Part shown: positions 12,723-25,800 of the stretch, one piece after another | Numbering within the stretch: the first letter of the stretch is position 1 | Layout of the letters: every line of letters starts with the position of its first letter | DNA from: Litsea cubeba | Lineage: Eukaryota > Streptophyta > Magnoliopsida > Laurales > Lauraceae | Assembly: GCA_012931725.1 (NCBI GenBank) | Contig: CM022950.1 | Span: 57,860,254-57,924,253, forward strand | Length of the DNA stretch: 64,000 nucleotides | Direction: 5' to 3' | Position numbers and translations under genes: made by a program | The notes under the pieces: generated by a model | Told to the model about the DNA's origin: nothing | The model's input: the letters and a program-made list of their open reading frames with translations, nothing else | Databases searched by the model: none

Positions 12723-13805
12723 TTGCTTACACTGGCTTTGTGGGTGGAAAATACTACTGACCGATTAAACTTAATTGTGCATCCTGACAAAATTGGCAAC
12801 CAATATCACAGAGGGATGCCTTTAATAAGGGCAGGCTTTGATGATGACGACGACGACCAAAACCACCACCATCACCACCACAGGTGCTCTTCATCTTCTC
12901 CCCAGGTAAGAAAAGCACGCAAGTGGTTCTATAAATTTAATTTTAATAGGCATATTTGTAATGTGTGCAGAGTCCATTGGAAATGGCATGGCAAGGAAAT
13001 GAATTTGTAGGAAATCAAGGAGAGATGAAAAGGAAATGAAGTCCATGAAAATATATCTATACAAAAGAAGCCCCAAGAAATAAGAAATCAAGACTCTCAA
13101 CATCCAATTAATTTCTTATCATATTGAAAAATTCAAATTAACAGACTGTCTGATCATCATTCAATAGTAACCACCTTAAGATTGCTTGTAAGCACTTTCA
13201 ACATATGATGGGTCTGTTTGTGGCTCTCTAAACGTGACAATCATGTGGAAGTGGTCAACAATTGATTGTTGGTTAAGACCATCAGATTTGTTAAGTGTTT
13301 CCAGAAGAAAACAAAAGAAAGAAGACAACCAGCACCACACTACACCTTTTTCACCAGTACAAGAATTTACTGCTGCGGAGTTCCACTTTATACATACAGA
13401 AAAAAGCATCTCAGTTGATCAAGGCAAGAAAACAAGGAACACTAGCAAAAAGTAGGTAATTTGACACTCAACCGGCCTATGCTCAACACCAGATTGATCT
13501 CGCCAGATGAACAATCTGGACCACTGGAAAAAATGGGTCCCACCTGTATGGAATGTTTGGTCCAGTGAAAAGGCCTCTATGGCCAAGCACTGCGTAATTT
13601 CTTCCATAGTAACAGGATCTTACATCTCTTGACATACTCCTGAGCAAATCCATTAATGATAAACTGAGTGCATTTGGGTAGGCTAATGCTTCAGCCAAGG
13701 CTATAATCTTTAGTGCATCCATAGTCTTAACTCAAGTATTTCCAAGGTCATTGTTCTGTCCACGCTCCCTAATGAAATCTTCTGTAATCTCCATCAAAGG
13801 AACAC
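12723..13805. other. 3' flank of PHS1, no gene confirmed
   Basis: A 95-codon plus-strand ORF (12723-13010) contains a run of Asp and then of His encoded by GAC/CAC triplet repeats. This is more likely triplet-repeat DNA than a protein. A 79-codon minus-strand ORF at 13483-13722 has no family match I recognise and probably lies in PHS1 3' untranslated sequence. Confidence 0.35.
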
Positions 13806-16800
13806 TTAGACCTCATTCGCCTGCGTTCTTCCCACAGATCGGCATAGCTTCATCGCCGATTTCCTTTGCTGCCACTCCATGGAAGGCTTCCCATGCAGCT
13901 TTCTATCGAGGTCCAAAAGGGTCTTCGCAAACCCGACATTGGGCTGTGCTCGGCGGTGGACCTTTTTCAGTGTATTCCATGCTTCCAACAGAGTGAAGTT
14001 CCTACAAGGGGGAAATGCATGTTAGAACTTCTTTAACTGACTGATTGGCTTTTCAAACACAATAAGTAGGCTTCATATCAGCACTGACTTTCTTAACATC
14101 ATGTAAGCAAGAATGACTGTCGCACTTCGACTTTTCCCCTCGAAACAATGGACTAGAATTTTTCTGCCTGCTAGCTCCACCTGTTCGATGAAATCAGAAG
14201 CCTCTTTGAAGAGATTGCTGATGTTTGCATCATTATTGTCAAGTATCTGCTAAGGGAGGCATGATTTGTTATTGTTAGTAGAACCAATGTCTCCAGAACA
14301 TAGGAGGTTGGAAGTAAAAAGTAGAAATACTGAAGTAGTAAGAATTTCAGTATCACATTTCAGTAACTCAATGTGCATGGAGCATCCCTCAGTTGAGACA
14401 TTTAATCTTAAACTTGGATGGAAGTTTAATTTGAATAATTCAAGGAAAAAGCTCAATAAATTTTTATAAAAAAAAATGCTATATGCTAATATTATCAGCA
14501 AACTTAAAAAATTAGATGTGGTTTAATGTCGTGAGCCATGAGTGAAGGAATTCCAAGGTGCAATTGGCAAGATGATTGAAAGAAACTAGAGGGAAATGCT
14601 AGAAGACCCTGCCTAATGGCTGCTGCAGCCGATGAAATGGACACGACGCCCTGCAGGTTGTCCAAAACACATTAATGGAAGCTCATCAGGCCTACCTCTT
14701 TTGAATATTGGAGAAAAGGTAAAAGATGAAAGGAGGTGAGACTTTTACAGTTCTTGGGGCAAGCCAGTTGTGAAATGCAAATACAGCAAAGCTCATTCAA
14801 CTAAAGAGCGTATCAGATTCTTCAAAGAAATATTTTAACAACCAGTTATTATTGAGGGGTACTTGTTACACCCCGACCCGAATTAATCACGTTTAGTGCT
14901 AATTAATCATGTTTTAGTTAAATTGATTATACTTAACTACTAATTATGGTGATTAGTGTTAGGTGATTAGTGTTAGTTAGTCCTTATAGGTTGAGTTGAT
15001 TGAGTCTTGAGTCTTAGATAGGTGAGTTGGAACCGGTTTGACTCGGTTAGGTAGAGTCGAAGGCTTTTATGTAATTATCGATTTTCTCATTTTGCATCAT
15101 TGGCACTTCATCTTGGCATCATCGCGTGTATCTCGTTGAGCACGTCGATTTTCGTATTAGACTCTACTTTATTTGACCAACCACGAAGTAAGTGGGCCAT
15201 CATTTGACTTTTTATGGAAATACTAGCCTTATCACTTAAAACCATCCAAACCCCATCCCAGTCGATCCATCCCCTTTTGTTGACTACAAAGGAGCTCTCT
15301 TCTTCTTTCCTCCTCATTTTCCTTTCCTTTCTTCTCCAATCACTACAAAGAATGGATGCATGTGTCTTTGGGAGTTAGGATTTGGACTCATCTTCATCTT
15401 CTTCATCCTCTTCTACTCCTTGTTGACAAGAACCCATCTCCACCATCTCCTATCCTCTTCAAATTCGAAATCCTTGCCAAGAGGTAAGCATCAAACCCTT
15501 TTATTTAGTTTTTTTGAATTGAAATAGAGTCAAGGGACTCATAATTGATCATACATACATGTTCATTAGCATTTCCATGTGTTTAGGGTTTTTTTTTGTG
15601 ATTAGGGTTTGATATTTGGGGTTTTTGGGGTTCTTTGAGCTAGTTGTGGAGAGAGAGCTTGGAAAAGCTTTATTGAGGCAAGTATAAGTTTTAATTTGGA
15701 TTTACATGTTGTCTATTCACTTATTGATCAAAGAAAATTCTATTCCTTTGATGATTCTAGCTTCTTAATGGAATGGATGGTTGGATTAATGTATGGGGTT
15801 GATTGATGAAGATGGATGGAGGGGCTAGGGTTGTAAATGGGAGCAAGGAGGCTCCTTTGTGTAGGTTACATGTTGAAAGGGAGTTGAGAAATGATTGAGG
15901 AAGAGCACATGAGAATTCCGGAAATAGGGATTTTGGAGTGTTCGCTCGAGCGAACAAGGGTCCGCTCGAGTGAACCCTCCTAGAACAACTTCCGCCCGAG
16001 CCCTCTGGATGGCGACCGCTCAAGTGGATATGGGTTTGCTCGAGCGAACCTAAACTACTCGATATGGTCTCTTTTGACCCAATTAAGGAGTGGAACATCA
16101 CCCCTAACCTATATTAACCCTCCATAATCCTCTCTAACTAGATAATTATGGTGCACACCCTCATTCCCATAGGTGATTAAGACTTCCAAGACCTTTATGA
16201 CCTTAAAATGGAACCCTTTAACCTCATTTATTGGTCTATTAAAATGGAACCCCTTAATCTCATTTATTGGTCTAATGGGAATCGTTGGTCTAAGACTATG
16301 CCATGAAGGTTAGTTTAGAAATTCAACGTATTTCTCATAATAAGTGACACTCAAACAAGATAGTAGTGCGTAGACCTTTTGAAACTACCTTGTATTCGAC
16401 AGTGAAAGACAAAGAGTAATAATTAGAATGGGCTAGTAAAATATCTTGATTCCTTTCATAATGAAGTTAGATTTCCTTATTGATATCAAAGTCTGGTTAA
16501 TTAATTGGCTGCATTATTAGTATCAATTGTGAATTTGATTATCCACTTCCAATTCGTAGTTTTAATTGTTACACTGTCAGTGTGAGAGACTGAAATTGTA
16601 AATGTGATCGATCCCTTTGAGGGTCGTCTGTATCTCATATAAATAGGGACTGAAAAGCCCTGATTACAATCAATCAATCCTTATTACAATCAATTAAGCA
16701 AATCTACACTAATCTAGATCCTAATAATTAGCTAACCAATATAGTATGTACATGAGGCTGTGACTAATGATAAGAACAAACTAATGATAAGAACAAACAA

Positions 16801-19800
16801 TGGGCCTAAATGGGCCTGCGAGATTGGGCTTTGAGCAGCTTCATTAACACCCCCCCTCAAATTGATGCCAATGAGTCAACCAGCATCAATTTGTCCGTTA
16901 AGAATTGATGACGTGGTCGAGGAAGTGCTTTGGTGAAAATATCAGCAGTCTGGAGGCTGGAGGAGATGAACGGAAGGGAAATAACATTGCGAAGATATTC
17001 ATCTCTGATAAAATGGCAAGCAACCTCGATGTGTTTAGTTCGCTCATGAAAAACTGGATTCTCAGTAATCCGAATGGCACTGGTGTTATCCGCATGTAAC
17101 GGTGTAGGAGATTTCTGTGAGAAGCCAAGTTCCTCAAGGAGACCTCGAAGCCATATAATCTCTGAGCATGCGGCAGACATGGCACGATATTCTGCCTCAG
17201 TTGATGATTTTGAAACTCTGTCCTGTTTCTTCACTTTCCAAGAAATAAGAGCATCACCTAAGAACATGCACCAACCTGTGGTGGACCGACGAGTATCAGG
17301 ACAACCTGCCCAATCAGCATCAGAATAGGCAGTCAATGTCATCTTAGAGCCAACAGGAAAGAACAAGCCTCTATGAGAAGTGCCAAGAAGATAACGAATA
17401 ATGCGCCGAACTGCTGCTAAATGTAGATGATGAGGCTTTGTCATATACTGACTCATTAAGTTGACTGCATAACTGATGTCAGGACGAGTAGTAGTCAAAT
17501 ATATAAGACTACCGACAAGCTGACGAAAATATGTCGGATCGGACAGGGGATCACCACTGTCACTATGGAGTTTGAGATTCAGTTCCAGAGGAGTATCCAC
17601 AGGGGTGGAGTTTGACAGGCCTGCGGATTCAATCAAATCCATGGTATACTTATGTTGATGTAAAATCAACCCTTTCTCGGAGTGATGAACTTCCAATCCC
17701 AAAAAATATTGCAGAGGGCCCAGATCCTTCATATGAAAAGATTGATGCAACGAAAATTGGAGATCTTGAATCGTTGCTGTATCTGTCCCAGTGATGATGA
17801 TATCATCTACATAGACGAGAAGAATGGTGATTCCTGTTGATGCGTGATGCAAAAACAACGATGGATCATAAGGACTCTGCTGAAACTGTAGCTTGAGTAA
17901 CGCATCTTTGAATTTGTCAAACCATGCTCGTGGTGCTTGTTTTAGCCCATACAAGGATCGTTTCAGAAGAGCAACTTGATTTTCTGATGATTTTGTGAAA
18001 CCTTGAGGCAAACGCATGTAAACTTCTTCCTTAAGATCACCATGAAGGAATGCGTTTTTCACATCAAATTGAAAAAGAGGCCATGATTGAGATGCAGCTA
18101 TAGCAAGGATGGTGCGAACAGTAGTCATTTTTGCAACAGGCGCAAAAGTCTCTTCGTAGTCAATGCCATATTCCCGTCGGTTGCCAAGGGCCACAAGCCT
18201 AGCTTTATATCTATCCAAAGTACCATCTGCCTTTAACTTAATAGAGTAAACCCATTTACTCCCAATGGGTTTAACCAAAGCTGGACAGGGAACAGTCACC
18301 CAGGTTTGGTTCTGCTGTAGAGCACCAAGTTCTTCTTCCATAGCCTGTCTCCAGCACTCTTGTTTTGCTGCTTGTGAATAAGAAGTAGGAATGGATACAG
18401 AAGATAAAGTAGCAAAATATGAAGAATGAGAGAAGCCGTATCGATCAGGTGGACGAGAGATACGAGCAGAACGACGAATAGCAAGTTGAGGCGTAGATGA
18501 TGCTGGATCAGGATTCTGGACTGGTTCTTGCAAAGGAGGCAAAGTAATGGCATTTGTTCTTTGTCGACGAGTATACACCTTGTCCGGATGAAAACGCAAA
18601 GGTGAAAGAAGACAATCATCAGCAAACGCAAAGGTGAAAGAATACAATCATCAGCAAAGGATGGTACTTTAGAAAAGGAAATTTTTGGAGACGAATCAGG
18701 ATAAGCCTGAAAAAAATACTGATGTTAAAAAAAAAACAACATTCCTCGAAATGCGAAGACGCTTCGAAGTGGGGTCATAACAAACAAAACCTTTTTGGTG
18801 GGAAGCATAACCAAGGAATGCACATTTTACAGATTGAGCGGATAACTTGGATCGTTCGTGTGGGGGAAGATGAACAAAACAAACACAACCAAAAGTGTGA
18901 AAAGATGTGTATTGTGGTGCGGTTTTGAAAAGACGAAAATATGGAGATGTGTTTTGAAGTTTTGGAGAAGGAAGTCGGTTGATGATATGAGTAGCGGTGG
19001 TTAAAGCTTCTGACCAAAATCTGGGTTGAACGGAGGATTCTAATAATAAACATCTGACCATGTCTAGAAGATGACGATTTTTCCGTTCTGCCACACCATT
19101 CTGTTGGGGAGTATAGGGACAAGTCCGTTGGGAGATAATCCCTCTGTCTTGTAAGAATTCCTGAAATTGTTTGGACACATATTCCCCCCCTGAGTCGGTT
19201 CGAAGAATCTTAATACATGTTGAAAATTGATTTTGAACATAATTCAAGAATTTTTTAAATACATCAAAAACTTCAGATTTGGCATGTAGAAAATAAATCC
19301 ATGTAAACCGGCTATAATCATCAATGAAAGTTACGAAATACTTATACTGTGAATGAGAAATAATTGGTGCAACACCCCAAACATCACTGTGTATTAAATC
19401 AAAACTTTGAGCAGCAAAAGAGATATGTAAAGGAAAAGGCAAAGTTTTACTTTTACCCAGCTTACAAGTGGTGCAATAAAAAACAACATCTGATGATAAA
19501 AATTTCATTTTATTGATATGACCAGAGTTTAACAAAGATAACAAGATGGTTGAATTGGGATGGCCTAATCTATTGTGCCACAACTGCACATTATTCCTAG
19601 AAACAACTGATAAAGCAAACAATGACATATCTGGAGCCGGTGTTACTATGTGAAGAGGAAACAAACGCCCACACTTAGGCCCCTTCACTATTACCTTCCC
19701 CGTCTCCTGATCCTGCACCACACAACCAGAGGAGGAAAAACAGACATTGCAGTTATTATCAACCAATTGACCAACAGAAATTAAGTTGGTAGAAAGATTT

Positions 19801-22800
19801 TTGGAACAAAGGACATCATGTAAAGGTAGAGAATGAGAGATATCACCAACAGATGTAATAGGTATAGTGGTTCCATTAGCAGCATGGACTTTAATCTGGC
19901 CATCATATGGTTTAATTGTGGAGAAATTTTTGGAGGATGATGTCATATGATTAGAGGCACCAGAATCAAAATACCAGTGAGAAGGAGATTGATTTTTACC
20001 GGATATACCAAGAGTGGATAATGCCTGGAAAATCATCTGTTGGATCATTTCAGGAGAGACTGGAGCAGCAGAAGCAGGTGCTGAAGAAGATGCGGTAGAT
20101 GAATCAATAGTTCCAGTAGCAGTAATCGCCTGGTAAGCTTTCGGATTTCTGTTTTGAACTCGAGACCTCAGGCTCTGATACCATGTCAGTGTGAGAGACT
20201 GAAATTGTAAATGTGATCGATCCCTTTGAGGGTCGTCTGTATCTCATATAAATAGGGACTGAAAAGCCCTGATTACAATCAATCAATCCTTATTACAATC
20301 AATTAAGCAAATCTACACTAATCTAGATCCTAATAATTAGCTAACCAATATAGTATGTACATGAGGCTGTGACTAATGATAAGAACAAACTAATGATAAG
20401 AACAAACAATGGGCCTAAATGGGCCTGCGAGATTGGGCTTTGAGCAGCTTCATTAACACACCACTGTTTCGGTATTCGTTGGAATGTGCTTGAGTAAGTA
20501 TTCGTATATATGTGATTATTATTCGATTCAATTATGAACAAGTGAATGTAAACTTACTCAAATTCGATTTTCATTCGATTCGATCGAGTCGGCACTACTT
20601 AGCTTTGACCATGTGATTACCGACGGGGTTGAACTTGGTTTAGTTATTCGAGACTACTGCCGTAAGTCGTCTGAAGCACCGGAACTCCAGAACCGGGTAG
20701 CCAGCTAGCCGTTGGCTGGGCCGCTGGTGACATCCCAACTAGATTCGCTCTCTACTGAGATGATGAGCTCAATGTAATAGCCAATTTGTATGTATATTCT
20801 TCATTTGATTCAAAAAGCATGAATTATTCTATTTTGGCACAATTGCTTAGTTATTACTTTATATTGACCTCTTGTGATCAATTGTCATTTAATTTCTCTT
20901 TGAAACATTATGTATTTCCTCATTAATGCCTGTACTTGCCAATTCGTCGTATTTGAGGTACTACTCTTGGTGTCACAGACGTAGGTGTAGCTCCCGGCCT
21001 TGAAGAGGCCCAGGAGGGAAAGGAGGAGACTGAGGAGGTTCCTCCAGGACTAGAGGAGTGGCCGGGCAATGGGCCAATGCAGATACTCCTACTTCGGAGA
21101 GCGCCGTGTACATTTTGAGAGCTCTACATTAGAGTGTGACTAGCCCCCTTTTTGTGTGGGTCACACTTAGCTTTTCGTTATACTTTTGTTTATACTTTTT
21201 TGGTATAGTTGTGCAGGGTACCTTTACAAACCCTCTTTTGTAAAAAAATGTAGATACTTGTGTAATTCTTTTGTATAAACATAAATGTTTAAATTGGACT
21301 GGATGGGAAATGATACTTTAAATTGGACAGATTTCTAGTGAGCTAGACTCACGAGTGGAAAAGGTTGTTTTTCTCCTTCGTGTGTTGTATTTGACTCGAG
21401 ACAGGTACAATATCATGGGAGTATGTGTGTCTCACCTCGGGGATTACCCTAGGCTAGGGTGATTTGGGACCGGGATGTGATCATGTGACAGTACTTATTC
21501 AATCCTTAGTGTTCGGAAGACATATTTTTAAAAGGGCAACAGTCAATCAAAAGTCTTCAATCCCTCCTCTGAAGCTTGTGGGGAAAAGTGAGAAAGATAA
21601 AAAGGGGAATTTATTTCCCAACCCCAAGCAGTAAAAGATCCTCAAGAGCCAAAGAGTGGGAAATCTTCATTCTGTCTAAGTCTCATCCATCAGAAATGCA
21701 GAATATGCTTTAAGTTCTCTGATAAATTAGTTCTCTCTAAAAAAAAAATAGCAATTCCAATAAAATAATGATTCACTGGAAAGTACGCATAAAGAAACCC
21801 ATATTGGTGTATGCTCTAAGCTAGGATTCCACCTTGAAGGGACTCTCAGAATGGAGTTGCGGCTGGTAAAAGGAGTGTTGACAAAGTAGAACTGAGCAAG
21901 AAGCGCTAGATGCTTAAAGTCTCAACAAACAAGCATATGAAGTTATGAACTCCTAAAGTAGCACATGAAAAAAGTGAGATGAGTGCTTCCTGACAATAGA
22001 ATAGCAAGCTAGACAGACAAGATGAATTTGTTGAATCAAAGACCTGGTTGTTCAAGTCAATGGATTGCAGCAACGAGACAAGCACTATCCTTATGTCCAA
22101 TGATCTGAGAAAATTGGTAGAATTCCATAATGAAGCTCATTTTTTTTATTTCCTTTTTGTTTGCAAAATTCTGCCTGATAATTTTCCATAGATAATAGTA
22201 AAACATTTCTGGAAGATGCCCCGATCTTTGGACCCTGTATAGATGGTTGGGCAAAAATATAAAAAATAAAAATAAAACACAGTAGAGCCCTGGAAGAAGG
22301 CCAATTGATGGATGAATAGGATAATTTTCTGGAATATTTTGGGAACTCTCCATGGCTGTTGGGATCACTGGAATATGTTCCTACAAACAAATGTGTTAAC
22401 ACTTGTAACATAAAGCCCACTAGGCCCAGGCCCATTCATTGTAACTAATGGGGATCCTTTCTCTCTTTTATAAACATATTTAGCCTTAATCAAGGCAAAT
22501 CAAACTAATTAAAATCTATCTGTTATGGAAAGTAAGCTGTACAATTGATTTGATTATATCCTAACTAATCCCACGATATGTGTAGATAAGTTACAATGAA
22601 TGGGCCTGGGCCTAGTGGGCTTTATGTTACAAGTGTTAACAAAATGCAACAGGACAATGTGCATATCCTCATGCATCTGGACCATGTAATTTCACTGGTA
22701 CATATGCAGGGAAACAAACTCATTGGCTGCAATATCCTTCTTGAATTTTTTGTTCAGGAAGATTAAAGCATGCAAAAACATGACCAAAACATTTAGAAAC

Positions 22801-25800
22801 TTGTAACAAAACTTTGCAGTCAGTATAGAGATCCACAGCTGCATTTGTTCCATAGAATGTAGGTACTTAGAATCATCTTAATATACTTTAGGAAACCAAA
22901 TTAGTGTTAGACAAAAGGAAAACTACATACATTGCAAACGATGGATAAAAATCTTACCGAAAAATTCTTGTACTCAAAAAGGTCAGGAAACTGGGAATCA
23001 GACTGTCCAATCTCATTTGAACAAAGACATAGTATGTGTGTGATGCCCAATTGCTGGAGAGTGAATACAGATCTTGCACTCAGAGCTCCACCAATAAACA
23101 GGTTACCTGTGATCATAGATGGTCTCTCCGTGTTTGCAGCATCCAAGATCAAGGCTATTCTCTCGAGAATGTGTTCAAGTCTTACCTGTAAAATCCAAAC
23201 CATATTCTCAGCACTAGTATAAAGATCCTGCAACTCATTATAATCAGCATCTTAGCCATATGGCCCATATCCCATCAATCTGGGGATAAGGTTCCTGCAA
23301 CAAAGCTTCAAAAAGAGATGACAAAGATTACCTTCAACTCGTAAGCATCAACTACAATATTGTTATCACTGCCCTCAAAAAACCCTGCATTAAAGTTGTT
23401 CTCCATGCAGAGTTAACTGCATCCGTTCTAAGCATTTCATTCCACTGATCCAATTCTCTATTTAATTCTGCATCCACCTGAGAGTTGTGTTAACGATACA
23501 CAGTTCAGGCAAGCAAATTACTATCATAACATGAAAAAACTAGAATGAAAAAAAAAAGGAAAAAACTACTAAAGCTGCCAATTTTAAAATGTAATAAAAG
23601 TAGTTGTTATATATTCTAGAACCATGTTCACGTGCCAAATAATAGCACCAGATATTGGCACTGAAACTATGAATGGATCAAACTCATAAGCCACCGAAAA
23701 CAAAACAGCAGCAAAACATGGCATTTGGTATAACAGCAAAGCACTAGGTTTTAATCCTATAATACTGCAACGCCTAGTCAGAAATGAAAGCTTATTTTCT
23801 ATCAGCCATTCAACCAGCAAACAGCCTTGATTGATGGTTTGGATAAGTAAGAAGTACAATAATGCACTTCTATCTATCAGGGAAAATGGAAAACATATGG
23901 TGGCATTAATCATTACTTTAACACCCTTTAGGAGACCACAAAAATACACAGAGTACAAGTCATTAGTGTAACATTTAACGTATCTTTTCTTGAGCTCAGT
24001 CTACTAAATGAGCACAGTTAATAGAGGTTCCCCAATTTAATGTCGATCATTGGTTGTAACTTGTACTGATCAATTTTACAAGATAGCCATGATCAACTTG
24101 TTAGATAGGTATTGGGGCATCAACCGTCACACAATGAGACCTGCTTGATCAATTATTGTAGCACTAAAAGATGGGATGCAACTATACCATCACAAAGTTG
24201 GGATAAAAGTAATTTCTTTGTATCAAGCACCATAAAATACCACTTTTGACAAGTATGTGGAGTGAAGATATTAGCCGAGTTTAGCAACCTTATGACTGAT
24301 TCCTCCAGAGGTTACACAAAACATATTATGAGTTTAAGGGCATGTCAAAGGAAATTCTCAAAGCTGTAAAAAGAAAGAATGATTTTCCCCTTTTCAAAAC
24401 TTAAAGGGTACTTTTAGAACTGAATTTCTGTGTGCATGAAAAAGGTTTTCGCGAGTGAGGACCTGTAATTCCTCAGCTTCTCATTATGCAAAACTGTGGA
24501 TTTTATCAATTTCCAGGGGAAAACCAAAGAGTTACATATTATGATTTCTCTCTGTCCTCAATTGATTGACCATATGTTACTAATATGAGCAGATCGCTGC
24601 AACTGCAAGAATATGGAAGCTATAATGCCCGAATACGGTAGGGACACGGCATTAATATGGCAAGGACACTGATTTACACATAAAAAGTGAAGCCTTGGAT
24701 ACGATAAGACAAGACACGATACATTGCCTATTTTTAAGTACCCAGGTATCATAATATAGCAGACCTTTGCAAACTTGTTGAAGTCACGGAGCTTCAACGT
24801 CAGACGTAGGCTACGGTGAGGCTCTCCACTCCCCTTGGAGAATCTCCATGGCAGTTTTCTCGTGACCTGGGAGAAAATGAGTCCAAGCTTTCTCTCCGTC
24901 CCAAAGATGATGATCTAGAAACTGTTTTCAGCATCTCAGAATCACTGAAATCTGCTTGAGTTTCCCCCATACCTCTTGCAGGAGAGGGGAGATTGAGGCT
25001 AAACCCTGGTGCCTGTGACAATGACTCAGAAGTCCCAGTATCCTCCTTGTCAAAATCTGTTGAGCTTCTATTGATTATTGACAGAAATGTGCGTAAGTGG
25101 TTATCTAGTTTCTGATGAAGTGTGAGAATGAATATATAGAATCCCTGCAAGTCCCTGAGTGCTGAACGGAACCCGCCTTGGAACGCTTGAACAATGGTAG
25201 TGGCGTCTGAAAAACACTGTGAAGCAACTTCTTTTGACACAGGAGCCCCCATCTTCCCACCTGTTATTTCATGTAGCAAGTTTGAAGAATACTGGGCACT
25301 GTTCAATAGGAGCTCAACCAGCTTTGGGTAAGGGTTTGGTCATTTGCACGTTTTCCTGTAGGAGGACGACGAGGAACACCAGAGTCGATCGCCACAATAT
25401 GAAAATTACCAGATTTAGATTTGGATAGTTCTTGATTTTTTGAGGTGATCTTGGTATCTATGTGTGAATTTGTTGCATCATATTTGAGTATGGGCTTACG
25501 AGAACTTAATCTGCCATCCACAGAGCTCGATCGTCTCTCTTTCCAAAGAGCTCTAATTACCCCAGGTGTGCATCTTCTCACTGCAGAATCAAAAGCATCC
25601 TCTGATGCATTTTCAGAGGGGAACTTATCCACAAATATCAGATTTGAAGGATTCCCACGCCACCCAACCTGACGACAGGCGAGTCTATCTTCATTCCTAA
25701 TGATGAGGTCTAACATCAAGATCCTGCCAAGAGCTGCAGCAGTCTTTTCAGCAGCTTCTTGTGATTCAAATGCATTAGGGCTGTCTTGTAGAGGTGAACC

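Larger units (their letters stand above)
16575..20458 (-). mobile_element. Young Ty1/Copia retrotransposon lacking gag
   Basis: Two LTRs of 275 bp (16575-16849 and 20184-20458) read as identical base for base, which marks a very recent insertion. Order on the minus strand: LTR, tRNA-Met primer site, gag remnant, protease motif, integrase, reverse transcriptase/RNase H, polypurine tract, LTR. The element is about 3.9 kb, short for Copia, because almost all of gag is missing. Flanks TACAC and CACCA are not a clear target duplication. Confidence 0.95.
14864..21490. mobile_element. Solo-LTR-like element (~2.74 kb) interrupted by a Copia insertion
   Basis: It starts TGTTACACCCCGACCC and ends ATGTGATCATGTGACA, with exact 5-bp target duplications GTACT at 14859-14863 and 21491-21495. 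Removing the Copia at 16575-20458 leaves about 2743 bp. That remainder has no coding domain, primer-binding site or polypurine tract that I can see, so a solo LTR of a long-LTR (probably Ty3/Gypsy) element is the best reading. It lies in PHS1 intron 9. Confidence 0.85.

Noticed and set aside
12723..13010. ORF with Asp and His runs as a small acidic/metal-binding protein
   Set aside because: The runs come from GAC and CAC triplet repeats. No start context, splice partner or family is recognised.
14864..21490. Full-length LTR retrotransposon with its own coding region
   Set aside because: Coding sequence inside belongs to the nested Copia. The remainder has no primer site or paired LTR, so a solo LTR fits better.
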